Shown piece after piece: positions 23,951 to 36,454 of a stretch of DNA of 64,000 nucleotides (within the stretch, counting starts at the first letter, position 1; each line of letters opens with the position of its first letter). The notes under the pieces were generated by a model that had not been told where the DNA came from, searched no databases, and was given only the letters and a program-made list of their open reading frames with translations. The translations under genes and the position numbers were made by a program. Source of the DNA: Kryptolebias marmoratus (Eukaryota > Chordata > Actinopteri > Cyprinodontiformes > Rivulidae); the NCBI RefSeq assembly GCF_001649575.2, contig NC_051438.1, forward strand, positions 7,315,754-7,379,753, given 5' to 3'.

Positions 23951-25115
23951 GGTGATTACCTGCATTTTATGACAGCGGGCGACAGTGATTTGCAACGGGA
24001 CTGTTTGAGTTCAGATTTTTCTGTTTTCTTAGAATATTTTAGTTTGTAAGTCATTTTTATTTTTGGACCTGTAAAGCAAATCGATGGCATCACCTGAGGT
24101 GCCACAATTTCAGCAGTTTGACTCAGTTCTCCATCATTTACAGACCTCTCGAGATGTATTTGTAAATGTACATGTGTGTGTTTGGGTAACAACATGGATC
24201 TGTGTGTGTGTCTTTCAGCTGCATGTGTTTCATGTGTGGACGTTTTTCTATCTGAGCAGTTATTTCAGAAAGAAAGGATTTCTGCCTCAGTAATTGCCTC
24301 TGCTATATTTTCCTCCTGAATCTCTCTCTCTCTCACTCACTCATTTTCTTTGATTTCTATTTTTTTCCTCCAAAGTCTGTCCTCTCTCCTCCTGTAGTAC
24401 TGCTCTACAGCTCTCACTTGTTCTGCGCTTTTCTTATATTCTCGCTGTATTTTAGTCCTTTAAATTAGCTGTGGTCTCACAGCATCAATTAGGGAAGCTC
24501 ACAATAACACACTTTTCATGAGAGAGTCACCTGCCCATTAATGTTGGTCTGCATTCACAGAGCTCAGAGCAGGCGTCTTCTATAATTAGGCAGTAAGTTT
24601 CCTCTGTAATAAGCCACATAGTGTGCTTTCAGGATGGTACTGTGTTGCCGTTGTACTCCAGTAAACAATGTCACAGCAGTGAGGAATAAATGGGAACATG
24701 TAGAGAACAGAGTTGTGCGTCTTCTGCTCCTTGTGGCCGATCCATATCTTGATACACCTCTCAAAAATCAGATTCATTAAAGACACAGGAGCAGCAAAAA
24801 ACCGAAGCAACATGATACGATTCAGCCTTTATTCACAAAACAACCAGGGGCGCCTTCAGAAGGTTTACTAAAAGGTGGCCAGGTGGGGTCACAGCTATTC
24901 TTAGGGTGGCACACCAAAACCAAATGCCATAACAGAATTTCAGCTGTTTCATCCTGTTGTTGTCACATTAGGCTATTTAATACAATACTACAATGTGGGT
25001 GTTAGCGACTTGCCTTCTGATACAGGTCTACTTTGTTTTTTTAATTACAGTTCATATTGCTGATTGAGAACAAAACAATCATGACTCATCTCACTGAAGC
25101 TCATCCTCTCCTCTA
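23950..25115. other. non-coding, no recognised feature
   Basis: It contains a short TC-rich run near 24320-24345. No exon is recognised. Confidence 0.4.
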
Positions 25116-25119
25116 TTAA

Positions 25120-25410
25120 ATTCATATTCATTATTGAAACCAGCAATCCTTGAAAGAATGTATCTCATCTGCTGCCTTCTAGGCCATAATTTTAAACTAA
25201 GATCTCACATGATCCATTAACTCTCCAGGTATTTGTTGGGGATCACTATCAGTTATTACCACACCTGAGTTTAGCTCAATGTCTGTAAATCTGCTTAAGT
25301 TATAGCCATGTTGATGTTTGCTAAGGTCCATGGCGACCAAAAACGAATCAGCTGTAGATGTACAGTACATATAATGACTTCTTTCATCATTGGATGAACT
25401 AAAATGATCT
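25120..25410 (-). repeat. interspersed repeat, family A copy (degenerate)
   Basis: It has gagtttagctcaatgtctgta, gctaaggtccatggcgacc and cattggatgaac in the same order as the other copies, but is more diverged. Confidence 0.5.
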
Positions 25411-26483
25411 GAAGAGCATTTAGAAGTTTTAGTCAGGAAAATCTCCCTTTTGTTTATATGGAGGGCTGAGACTGGTACTGCCGCCAGGGGGCGTTTATCC
25501 TTTGGAGCTTCAACTTCTGGGCCTTGTGCCTATGTCAATGTGTTTTAGTGTTGCTCCAGTCTGTTGCGTTGCTTCATTAGTTTGCTGACATGTTCTCTGT
25601 ATTACCTGTGATGCTGTGTTCATACTTAATGCCTGAAGTTTTCACTAGTGGCACACATCAGCAGGGCATGAAGTGTGTCATAACATGTCAGGAAAGGCAG
25701 ATATCTTTTTAATATCTACTCATTTTGACACACACAGACTTTCTATGTCTCAGCTGCACATTTGATGTGTGGTGCAACCGTGAGACACTCTTCTTTTTAA
25801 GCTCAATTCAGATCTCTGCATATACTACATATAATAGAAATATAACAGGAATTTATTTATTGGCTAAATTTCCAGCTCTTGGTTTGTTTGTTTTTCTATA
25901 ATTCCCATGTGAAGATCGTCCTTTAGTTCTTTTATATACCTCTGAATCACATGTGGCGGTGCAACAGGCTTTAAAAGTCAAGCTTTTTATTTTGTTTTGT
26001 CACATCTGTTATAGCGTTTCAGTAAATATATAAATAGCAAAAGATCTGTCCCATTAACATTAGCTGTAATAAAATATATGTAATCACTTTCCATGGGAAG
26101 AATATGTTTTTATCCTCCTACTCCTGTTTTACTTTGACTGACTGTCAAATGAATATAATGATGTGTGGAAATATGATTCGTGTCCAGAAAACCTACAGAT
26201 GGATGTTCATCTCTTGTTGTTTCAGCAGGCAGTGATTTAGGACTAAATATGATGTCATCCCCACCATCATAGTTACTAAATTGCTCCTCTGTTCATGTTA
26301 GTGGTGTTAGTAATGATGTGTAACAAAGGTTATGTTGCTGTAATATGTTAGACACGAGAGACTCCGAGTCTTCCTGCCGTCCTGCAGCTGCTCCTCAGTT
26401 TTCCTTCTGTAATGAGCCTGTTTGTTGGACTAATCGGAGCCCAATTCTGACCCAGAAAATGCATTTAAAAGCTGAAAACAGAT

Positions 26484-27172
26484 GCTTACATACACTGTAT
26501 AAAGAGACGTAACATTTTGTTTTTCTGAGTTTGACATTAAAGTAAACAGCAACTTTTCCTGTTTTAGGTCAGTTAGGATTCCCAAATATATTTCTATTTC
26601 CTAAGTGCCCAAATGAAGAGAGAGAATTTTTAAAGATGTCACAGGTTTATATGCACTAAGATTACTTTAAAATATTTGGGAAAGCCTAGATGGTGGTGTC
26701 ATAGCTTTGGAAGCTTTCGATTGGTTAGTTGACAATATTTGAGTTAATTGGAGGCACACCTGAGGATGGACTTTAAGGCCCACCTCAATCCAAAATATCA
26801 GGAAGAGAATTGTCGACCTCCACAACTCCAGTTCATCCTTGGGTACAATTTGAGTCACTTGAAGGTTTATCTGTTTAAGCTATTATACACGAGTATCAAC
26901 AGCATGGGAATGTCCTGCCATCATACAGGAGGAAGGAGACGCAAAATGTTTGTATCAACCCCAAAACAAAAACAAAAGACCCGGTGAAGATGCTGCTGAC
27001 GCTGGTCAGAGAGTTCTTATCCACAGAGAAACAAGTCCTGAACTGACATGGGAAAGAAGCCGTTACTCCAAAAGCAACATTAAAAAGCCAGAGTACAGTT
27101 TGCACACAGGGACAAAGATCTTAATTTTTTGAGACTTGTCCTGTGGTCTGATGAAACTAAAACTGAACTATT
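26484..27172 (+). pseudogene. Tc1-like transposon with dead transposase
   Basis: The left terminal region reads gcttacatacactgtataaa. A typical Tc1 leader follows (acttttcctgttttaggtcag, gagttaattggaggcacacc). The transposase can then be followed in broken frames: the helix-turn-helix part (RIVDLHN near 26808, GGRRRK near 26930), a frameshift, KRPGEDAADAGQRVLIHRET, NIKKPEYSLHTGTKI and a final LSCGLMKLKLNYF (family VLWSDETKIELF). It stops there: the catalytic DDE half and the right terminal repeat are missing. It is truncated and inactive. Confidence 0.8.
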
Positions 27173-27174
27173 TC

Positions 27175-27978
27175 TTTCTTTCTATTTAGCAAATAGAAAA
27201 AATTTTAGGAACCCTAACAGGCCATGTTCATTCTGATTAATTCTCAGGCAGTGATGGAAAGAAAAGGTGGATGAACAAATAGAGTTTATCAAAATGAGTG
27301 AGCCTCTCTGAATCTCTACAACTCAGGCTTACTTCACAGCAGAAACAGTTTTTAAATATGACTTTAAGTTTTATGATTTCTGGAGACTTTATTGCAATGT
27401 TCAACTTAAAATGTGATGATATCGCACCCACACCCACACACACACACACACACACATGCTGTCTTTTTAAGTGTCTACACTTTACATTATCATAATCCAA
27501 ACTCTCATTGACTACCATTGTATCTAAGCTCAGAATTCCATGCTTGAAACCCCACACTTTCATTTGAATAAAAAAGTTTGGTCCAGGAAGCAAAATGTTT
27601 TTAACAGAAATGAAGAAATTAGGTCCAGTGGTCTTGTTTTTTTTAACTCTTGGGATTTGTCATGTCCCGGATGACCGAGAATTTACTCAAACCTACACTA
27701 CTATTTGTTTTAATGATAAAGGTCTTCTGGGTACAGAAAAACTCTGATTGTCTAATCTTTTTCACAGCTCAAAACGATTCCAACATGAAGCACGTGGGCA
27801 CAAAACATGGAAACAATCTTCTAACGCGTTTCTATATTGTAGACAAGAAAGGTTTATTTAAATTACAATTTAATTAATGTTTTTCATTGAACATTCTTGT
27901 GTTTACTCTGTCTTCACTGACAGGTGCTTTTGACTGATTTTCACAGTTTTAAATTAAAACTCACATTAAATAGTAATT
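27175..27978. other. non-coding with a CA microsatellite
   Basis: A (CA)n tract lies at about 27426-27456. I see no supported coding sequence. Confidence 0.5.
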
Positions 27979-27980
27979 AA

Positions 27981-28262
27981 AGGCTGAATTATATTGTGAT
28001 TAAATGGTGAACTATTTTATGATAAAAGGGTGAATTATACAATGAATAAAGGCTGAATTACAAAATATCATGAATAATGGCTGAATTATATTGTGATTAA
28101 ATGCAGAATTATATCATGAATAAAGGCTGAAATCTTTCCCAATTAAAGGCTGAGTTATATTAGAATTAAAGGGTGAATAATATCATGAATAAAAGCTGAA
28201 TTATATCATCAAAAATGGGTGAATTATTCTGTGATTATTGGTTGAATTATATCTTGACTGAA
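27981..28262. repeat. 23-bp minisatellite, about 12 units
   Basis: Units begin with aggctgaattatat or a variant and close with atgaataa, at a steady 23-bp spacing. One unit carries a 5-bp insertion (28 bp). Units differ at several positions, so the array is old. All units are AT-rich, and about half end in tgattaa and half in tgaataa. Confidence 0.85.
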
Positions 28263-29740
28263 GTTCTGACCCATCTTATCGATTTCCGCTGCTCTTGTAC
28301 TTTTAGTGGCTGTCAGTGTATCGAGATACGTACCATACTGACCACAGACCAGAGGTGCACAGCCCTACCAATCACATTTGGGCTTTATACCAGAAAGTTC
28401 ACGTGTGTTGGAGTTTTGGGCAGTAGCTGCGTTTAAATCCTTTGAGACTGCTTCAGACACTTTCTGCTTTCGCATTAGACATTTCTTTTGTGTGCGTACT
28501 TTAAAATGTTTTCTCAGACAAAACTGTGTGTGTGCCACAGCTGCAGTAATGATTTGTTTGGACCAAACAGAAAAGCAACTGTGTTAAACTGAGAACACAG
28601 ACTTTCAGCGGGGGAAACTTCAATAGAGATTTCTGTTTTTGTTCTAGTTTAACTTGGTCATAGTTTGACAGAAAAATATATATATGTATATATATATATT
28701 GCTTTTGGCCTTTCCAACTATTACAAATAACTTGTCCTAATTGATATCCCTGGTTGTGATGTTATATTACTGATCAGTAAAGATGACTTCTGTTCACCAG
28801 GAAAGGCTCCGTGAACGGGGGCACATGTTTACACAGATTAGCAGTGTACAGCCACTGAACTGCTTAATTGGAGGATTTAAACAGACTCAGTCTCTGCCTT
28901 CAAATCAAACTCCTGGCAGCCCCGTGAATTGTTGAGCTAAAATTGTCCTGTGGTTTACACGACACAGGCCAAACCAGTCATTTTATGGCCTTTCTAATCC
29001 TGAAAAAAAACCCTCTTTTTTTACGTTGCCTTCCAAGGCCACACGCACAAGAACGTGTTTACACATGAAACGTCACGTTTTGACTTTCTGTGTGTGGACA
29101 TAAATTTTGAACATAGCTTGACATTAGTTGCGGGCCAATTTTATTGGCACAAGAATGAAACAGATGAATATTTTGTGCCTTGACTGCGCTACGAAGGGTG
29201 GAGCGGCTTTGACTTGTCCTGGCAGAGGGTTTGGATTTCTCCACATGCTGAAGTGATATACACGAGTAATAAAAGCAGTTCTTGGAATTTAAAGACTCTA
29301 TTTACGGCATGGGTTTTTAAAAACTTTTTTAGAACAAAACCATCTGAGCAAAGATGTGTAAGAAATACTCCCTAACATACTTTAATTACACCGCTCTATA
29401 TTGCTGCAACAGTTCAACCCTTCGGGCCCACAGAACCCCCAGAGGTGTCCCTTATGGTCTCACAACTGGACTTTTGGTCACAAATTCTTTATATGCTTCA
29501 GTTTGTATGTTACTATTGAGTTGGTTAGTGCAGCTCCATCTGATGTTTGCACTTTAGCCATCTTCTGGAGATCTTCTAAGACAGCTGACTGGGAAATCTC
29601 TGAAAGAAACTAAGACATTTACTTCCTCACACGCTGCCCCTCTGGAACGTCTCTGGGAAGTTTCGGAGCTGCAGGGCTTGTCTGAAAGCAACTTTAGCAA
29701 GCAACACTTAAAGGTGGAGTTTCCCCCTACTTGAAAGCAA
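28263..29740. other. non-coding, no recognised feature
   Basis: It contains an AT microsatellite (28675-28700). Small open frames at 28215-28587 and 29354-29613 have no motif or homology that I recognise. Confidence 0.45.
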
Positions 29741-29741
29741 A

Positions 29742-30408
29742 CACAGTGGGTCGTGAAAGTACGTATCTACCTACCTGCTATTCCATTTTGAAAAGAACAA
29801 GAAAACCAAACTCTAAAGTCAATACTTAGTAGAGCCCCCTTTTGCTTCAGTTACAGCAGCCGTTCCTTTCAGGTTCACTTCCATGAGTTTGGTCTGTTTA
29901 ACCTCTGAGATAGTTTCCCATTCTTCATGACCAAACTGCTCCAGCTCCTTCAGGTTGGATCGCTGCTGCTTGTGTCCAACGATCTTTTATTCAGACCTAA
30001 GAATCTCATATGGATTAAGGTCTGGGCTTTGACTGGACCATTCCAGGACTTTTAACTGGTTCTTATTAAACCACTGGGGTGTTGCTTCATCAGTGTGTTT
30101 CTAGTCACTGTCTTCTTCTTGTCCCGTCCTTGGCTTTTTCCAGAGTTATCTTTGGCTTCTTGGTAGCTTCTTTGATGAATGCCATTCTTGCCCATTTCCA
30201 TGAGTTTTGGTGGATGAGCAGGATTTCTGTGATGGCATAATCTATTTTTTTTTTCTAATAACGGATTTATTGGTGCTCTGTTGGATGGACATTTTTATAA
30301 CCTAACGCTGATCTGTACTCTGCCACAGATCTGTGTCTCTTGCTTGCTTTCTATTTATGCAAAAAAGAAAATGAATACAGGGGTGAATACGTTTGCAAAC
30401 CACTGTGT
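29742..30408 (-). mobile_element. reversed Tc1-like relic, internally deleted
   Basis: The ends are cacagtgggtcgtgaaagta and the inverse of cacagtggtttgcaaacg. The interior is antisense Tc1 transposase: gagcccccttttgcttcag, ggtctgggctttgactggacc and gagttatctttggcttcttgg. The catalytic middle is deleted near 30118, so it is at most non-autonomous. It is the best preserved copy of the type also seen at 6111-7024. Confidence 0.8.
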
Positions 30409-30409
30409 G

Positions 30410-31161
30410 CTCCTCATGGTTGGATCCACCAAACAGCTCACTTAATAAATAACTACAGAATGGTATTAGTGCTGAAGGTATAGAGTAAGGCTGCAACATT
30501 TCGGGAATCTTTTATGTAATTTTTATTACTAAGTCATGACTGAGAGCTGGACTCACCGATGGCACCTGCCCTCTGAAAAACTGCTCTCCTGGAGCACAAA
30601 CCCATAAAGTTTCGCAGAATCGTGTTTTCTCTTGGTGGTCTTTTTCATGAGAATCCTGTTCAGCCCACTAACTTTACAGCTGCAGTAAGGGAAAGTAAAA
30701 AGAAATTCACTTTGCTAGGCACACGGGAGGTTTTACAAATATGTGACCGCTTTTGTGGCTGAAGGTGTCCCATCAATCATTGTACAAACAGTTGGTAAGG
30801 TTCGCTGGCAAAACCGGTCATCACAAAAATATATATGAGAAAAACGTCTTGGCATGTAAATATTGTAAAATTAAAAAACTTCTCACCTCAGCAAACTGCC
30901 CTCTTTGTTTTTTAATGCACAGGTTTAAAGGTTTAGACTGAATTATTTTATGTATTTTAAATTACTTTGGTTAAAGGGATCTAAAAATGTAAGTCAAGCT
31001 GGTGAAAAAAGTAATTTTTTATTATTGTTGCAACATTATGGTGTAAAGAGTTTTATGTTGTTATTGCAGTTGGTTGAAACCTTTGTTCCTGCTGGTTTAC
31101 ATGTAATAAGATGATGCTATAAATAGTGTTAAAGTCAGTCTTTCTCCATTGTTTTTTCCAG
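30410..31161. other. non-coding, upstream of exon A
   Basis: No repeat or exon is recognised between the Tc1 relic and the first AFF exon. Confidence 0.45.
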
Positions 31162-31206
31162 GTCAGTTTGCCAAATGACTCCAGCTGCGTTGAAGAGATT
31201 TTGCGG
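31162..31206 (+). CDS. aff2: aff2-like internal exon A (VSLPNDSSCVEEILR)
   Basis: This 45-bp exon has phase 0 at both ends and encodes VSLPNDSSCVEEILR. It lies between a pyrimidine-rich acceptor (ttttttccag) and a gtatgt donor. As I remember the family, the peptide matches human AFF2 (VSLPSDPSCVEEILR) much better than AFF3 or AFF4 just before the conserved EMTHSWP block, which is why I prefer aff2. AFF proteins are nuclear scaffolds of the super elongation complex that link P-TEFb, ELL and AF9/ENL. The CVEEILR part begins the ELL-binding segment described for AFF4. A (CA)n tract begins 15 bases after the donor. It splices in frame to exon B. Membership of the AFF family is secure; the choice of paralogue is an inference. 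Confidence 0.88.
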
Positions 31207-31220
31207 GTATGTTGGCATGT

Positions 31221-31250
31221 GTACACACACACACACACACACACACACAA
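31221..31250. repeat. (CA)n microsatellite just after exon A
   Basis: The CA tract starts 15 bases after the exon A donor. CA repeats close to donors are known binding sites for hnRNP L, so it could affect splicing of this exon. Confidence 0.8.
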
Positions 31251-31259
31251 AGAGAGGAC

Positions 31260-32130
31260 TGATAATCAGCTGTTTTTTGTTTGCTCTGAAAGAATTTGGC
31301 CCTTCTCCAGAGAATTTGATTGTAAGAAGGAAGAACAGAGCACGGAGGAAGAATGAGAAGCAGAAGGACTTAAACATAAAGGATGAAGGGCTTTCAGGGA
31401 GGGAGGGGAAACATTTTGGCCCAGGTCAATGATTATACAACTTTTTCTTTTTGTTTTATTGAATGACCTCATACAGACATCTTTTCCACAATAGTCTCCT
31501 TTCCCTTACCACCTTTTTCCTTCCTGTCTTTACACAAAAAAAATCACATTTAGTGAAGCATTTTTTCCACAACTTCCTCCCTCTCCTGTCTGTCTGCTTT
31601 GTTTCCGTGCTGTGTCCTCAGTAATCTTCCATCCTCTCTCAGAGGATTTGCAGCCGTATTGACAAGAACCTTCATGGACTGCTTCTGTCATGCTATGTCT
31701 TCTGCCTCTGTCTCCTTTGTGGAAACACATGCTGTCCTTTCTCTTCCCCGCTGCCTGTCTCTCCTCCTCGGCTCGTTCTTCTCTGCCCCCCGCCCCCCTA
31801 CCCCCTCTTTCTTTCACAAATCAATATGCTGGTCAACAGGCTGTGTGACAGATTGTCTGCTGTGAGCTGCATGAAAAGCTTTTGTCAATAATATCGGTGC
31901 ACTATAGAATTCCGTCTGTGATTTTTAGCTGTGTCAAGTGGAAAGATCGGGGAGTTCAGACAGTGAGGTGGGGTGAATCAGAGCACAGGCCTGGAGTCCA
32001 TTTTTCTCTTTCTGCTCCCAGTCAGCTGTCAACAGGAACATGGCTGCTTCGGATGTTTTCTCAATTCAGAGTACCAGTGTCTGTCAGTGATACAATGTGC
32101 AGACCCTTGAACGGTATAGACTTCACCAAC
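31260..32130. other. intron, pyrimidine-rich patches
   Basis: A CT-rich stretch near 31560-31820 creates apparent open frames on both strands. I see no recognised protein. Confidence 0.5.
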
Positions 32131-32210
32131 CTCTTAAAGCAATAGTTCAGATCTTTTGAAGTGGGGGTTCTGTGTAAAAGTTATAAACATTTAATATCTT
32201 CCCTCTTTGT

Positions 32211-32470
32211 ATAGGTAGGTAGGTAGGACTAAGTGTTCAGTTTGGATAAGTAATCTAAAACATGAGAATGCTAAACTAATGATACCGAGCTTTCTAAATG
32301 GTACCAGACCCTCTATACGGCCGACATAACAATTACTAACTAAGGTCTAAACATTAATAAACATGATTAAACTAAACTAAGGTACGAACTCTAACTAACA
32401 GTACCAAGGCCCTCTAAACAGCCAACGTAAGAATTTCTAATATAAATAGATAATCTAAATAAGGAACAAC
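32211..32470. repeat. degenerate CTAA-rich low-complexity block
   Basis: It starts with taggtaggtagg. Two units of roughly 110 bp then share accctctatacggccgac / gccctctaaacagccaacg and ctaact/ctaaac runs. It is probably a decayed (CTAAC)n-like tandem. Confidence 0.5.
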
Positions 32471-32738
32471 GGAAGGAAGGAAAGAAAAGTCCCATGAAAC
32501 AGTCAGTACAGCCTCTGTTAGTTCCTGGGCTTTATGTATGAGGACATGAAAAAAAAAAAAAAAAAAAATTCGGTCTTTTCCAGATTAAAACTATATTTTT
32601 TGTCTAACCTCAGGTGCACAAAAACATACAACAGGTTCCACCATGTAACCATTTATTGAAGGAAATCAAATTAAGCCAAACTGGAAGAGCTGTTTGTGAG
32701 AAACTATGTTCACCTTATGATGCAGCAGCTTCTAAAAC

Positions 32739-32880
32739 AGTGGTGTCCAATCCTGGTCCTGGAGGGCCACTATCCTACTATCCTTCATGTTTATGATGTT
32801 TCTCTGCTCCTCTGCAGGTCTTCAAGGTCTGCAGAAGCCTGTTAGCCACTCAGAAACAACTAAAACATGCAGGACAGGGC
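32739..32880. mobile_element. hAT-like palindromic MITE, partial
   Basis: The left end gtggtgtccaatcctggtcc and ggagggccactatcc are present, followed by atgtttctctgctcc. On the far side are the inverted acaactaaaacatgcagg remains. The right terminus is lost. It is the same family as the copy at 6770. Confidence 0.65.
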
Positions 32881-33264
32881 ATACTTCCACTTCATGTCCC
32901 TGTGTCCAGTTTGTCTTAGACAGTTTGTTCGGATCCAATTGTTGAGGTAATGACTTGTTTGAGGAAGGCCAAGACCAAACCAGCTGTCTACTTTTTAAAA
33001 ACAACCCCAGTCTCAAACGTTTCATTGAAGTTCACTTAAGCTCCATTTTGTAAACGTTTACACTAGTGTTAGTTTTACATTACACTGTAGAAGTCTTAGG
33101 ACATTCCTGACAATGGTGACCCAGGCTTCACTGAAAGTGCTACAGCGAACTGCTGCTGTCTCTGTTTGGGCTTGCAACTAATCAAAGGATTCTGTGTAAT
33201 TGCCTGATGTGAAATTGACAGCAATGTACAACAATCAACAACAGTCTTGACGCCTCCAAGACTA

Positions 33265-33415
33265 GTCGATAGCTTGTCAATCCAGTCAAAATTAAACTCC
33301 ATTTCTCCAAACTGAGGTTATTTAAAGAGCTATATACAACAGGTAAGATATAAATTGTTCATACCTTTTTTTTCGAAATCTCACTTTAAAAGATCTGAAC
33401 TATTGATTTAAAGTG
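33265..33415. repeat. family E arm
   Basis: It contains tctccaaactgaggttat, gctatatacaacaggtaaga and ctcactttaaaagatctgaac. The inverted partner may be the arm at 32137-32205, over 1 kb away and separated by other repeats. Confidence 0.5.
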
Positions 33416-33419
33416 TTAT

Positions 33420-36214
33420 AACCATTTCAACCACTTTGTAATCCTTTTCACACTTAAGATTTGCAGCAATAATGACTTTGCCAGTTAAGATGATTGGAGA
33501 TGAGTGCCTGTCTTAAAGGAGCTCATTCTGTTACTATGGATCAGTGTGTTCAAGTTGATGGGTCAGTTTACTGTGTTTCTACTATGAACGGTTGTGCAGT
33601 TGTTATATTTGGAACATATTTCAGCAGTTTTGTGTTGAAGTGTAACAGATGATAGAGATTGTATTACGTGACTTTAAAAACGGTAAGTGGAAATCCACAG
33701 TGAAGTGTGTTAATGTGGTACTCAGAATGTTACAGGCTCGTAGTGATGAACAAACACACACACACACGGGATTGGGAGCCCTGTCTATCAAAGAACAGGA
33801 AATCTTCAAGGAAGAACAAAATGATGTCAGAGAGCAGAGCAGTTGCCTAGCAACTCACCGTATGTCGTCAGGGAAGGCGTAACACTGCTGTAAAGATGGA
33901 AAACACACACGTACACATCTGCAGGTGTCTACTCAAGCATCTTCTGTTGATCTGAATTATACAGTGCATGTATCCTGAGACACACACACACACACACACA
34001 ACTCCCGAACATAAACAAAAACATGCGTCACTGAGTGAATGTGAGTCATCTGCTCCTGAGGGGAGAAGAGATGCATGATGGAAACCTCAGCCTTCTTAGC
34101 CCAGTGACCTTCTGTCTGACACTTGTGTGGGGTAAATCTGTGTGTTAAAAAGCAACGTGTACTGAAACGTTGTCATGAACAATTTAGATTTTTCTTGGTG
34201 TTTTGTTGCAGATAAATAACTTATTCAAGATATACCACTGTGTTAAAAAAGTCACGATGCAAAAAACCACCAATTATCCCCCTCATTCCCTTCCTATGGT
34301 TTAAGTGCCTAAAAGCAAAAAAAAAAAAAAAAAAAACAATAACAGGGCTTTTTTTTTTTTTCTTTTAATATCCCCCCCGCTGTGACCAAGCCTTGTGCTC
34401 CCGGCCGTCATTCAGCATTCAGTTGTTTACGGCAGTCGAGGGGGGAATTCCACTAAACTTTTATGCCCTTTGAAAAAGGTGACGTTAGTTGGTTGGACAT
34501 TTTATCCAACGTATAACACAGTCAGTCATGGATTGTCTACCAGAGGAGGAGAGTTAGCAACAGCCTAATGCAGGCACGTGACAGAGGCTAATATCCCAGC
34601 TAGAATAAAAGCCAGGACTTTAAGCACTGACGGAGTAGTGAGGTAAGTGGCAGCAGCTGGGTCTAATGATTACAAGGAACAGGTGTGAGATGAAGGCAGG
34701 ACTGAGCAGCAGAGCTGACTGAGGAAATGCAATGAGACTGGAAACACAGGGAGGCACTGGAAAGCAAACTGAACACAAACAATAAAAAGTCAACATGAAA
34801 AGAATGAAACCAAACCACCAAATAACAAATTCTGACAACAAAATAACAGTCAGCCATACATTAAACAGTCTCTTAAAGGGGAATCTTCCGCTCCTTGATG
34901 AATGGCACATATTTATGTGAAAAGCTGCTCATGGTGCATTATCTCCATAATGTACGCTACAATTGCATTTTTTTTAAAAATCACAATTTTAAAACCTTAC
35001 TCTGGTGTTACATTTCAAAAACAAGTATCAATACTTGTGATTAAATGAAAAATGTAACTTTGATCTAAAATATTGTTGCAGATAAAATCATTATAAATCA
35101 AAAAGCTGATCACAAATTGGTTTAAAATCTGTTTTGAGTGCAGTAAAAGATTGATACACAGATTTTAAACCGAGTGACTCGTCATGTTCACTTGGGTTCT
35201 CTCAATCTACTTATTTGGATATGTGCATCAAAACTAAAATAACTACAAATAATGCTATATTAAGTATTATTATACTATTGTACCCATTTTATAATCATTA
35301 TTAAGCAATATCTGATATTATTTAAGCAGTTGTAAAATAGTATTTGCATTTCTGTTTTTAAATAAAAGCAAATCCCATTTTAGCGTTTTCTTTTAGTTCC
35401 ATAATACCCTGAAACGGTGGTATTTTTGCTCAAGGTTATCTGACTGTCAGAATCCTGGCCCATGCCAACTCTGAAATACCATTTACTAATATTTAGGCTT
35501 CCAGGGAGCCAGTTATAAGACTTTGTTGTGTGTAACAGAAAACAGAACAAGAGACCAAAAAGACGTGCTTATCTCCCTGCTGTTCATTTCTACCAGCACA
35601 TTTCTTTGTGAGACGTCCAAATCTGTCCATCTCCTTGTCACTAACTGGGGGAAAAAGCAACAAACCTGAAGATTATTTAGCTACAGCACACACACACAGA
35701 CGTAGATGCCTGTTACCTAATTGATGCCTCTACACGAGGCAAGAATTCATCTGAGAAGATTGTGTGGTTAGAATAATTGAAAAGGAAAGCTGCAGCTGCT
35801 GTGCTGCTTCATTGTGATGCAGCCAAATAGAGTCAGCTTTTATTTTGGTAATTTAACAAGTCTTGCACTTAACTCGCTCTCAGTACACCAATCCCCCGGT
35901 GTGCCACAAACTCCCTGTGCCCCTCTCAGTTTATATTATATGTAATAATAAAAAGTCCACTCTGATGGAGATGGTGCAGCACAACCTTGATTGAACGCTG
36001 ACTCCACTCCTTTGCTCCAAACATGTTGCATAAGCAGTTCCTTTGCCCAAATTTGCTGAACCTTAATATTATTGTTATTCACTAGATGCATGCAGTGAAA
36101 AGGGGAACTTCCATGGAGTTATTTCCAATATGTATTTGTGCGTAAAGGCAGGAGGTTTATCATTTCTCTGCTTGTCGCTAATCATCACTAATAATGACGT
36201 GTGTTTGTGTTCAG
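33420..36214. other. intron before exon B
   Basis: CA tracts lie at about 33750 and 33978-34000, and homopolymers at 34317-34337 (A) and 34350-34361 (T). No exon other than B is supported. Confidence 0.5.
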
Positions 36215-36301
36215 GAGATGACCCATTCTTGGCCTCCTCCACTTACAGCAATACACACTCCTGGGAAAGCTGATCAGACCAAGTTCCCCATCCCAAGCAA
36301 G
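36215..36301 (+). CDS. aff2: aff2-like internal exon B, core of the ELL-binding segment
   Basis: This 87-bp exon (29 codons, phase 0-0) follows a tgtgttcag acceptor and ends at a gttagt donor. It opens with [16 protein letters not shown], one of the most conserved blocks of the AF4/FMR2 family, and continues to KFPIPSK. In AFF4 this region binds the occludin-homology domain of ELL2. The spelling [14 protein letters not shown] is nearer AFF1/AFF4 than human AFF2, so fish aff2 may keep an ancestral form. The frame is continuous with exon A upstream and with DSQHVTSGYNTQ in exon C downstream. The flanking introns are about 5.0 and 3.95 kb. Confidence 0.93.
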
Positions 36302-36454
36302 GTTAGTACACATCCAAGCACCTTTGGTCCCCACTGGTAAGGCTTACGATAGTAACTCACTTGGCTGCAACTATTAGAGACCAGTTGGCAACTCACAATT
36401 GTGAGAAAACTGGTGAATATTCACAACATTTTATTGCCTACCTTCGCCCACGTT

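Noticed and set aside
31530..31865. Overlapping open frames on both strands rich in Arg/Glu/Gly or Ser/Leu/Pro.
   Set aside because: They arise from a CT-rich low-complexity patch.
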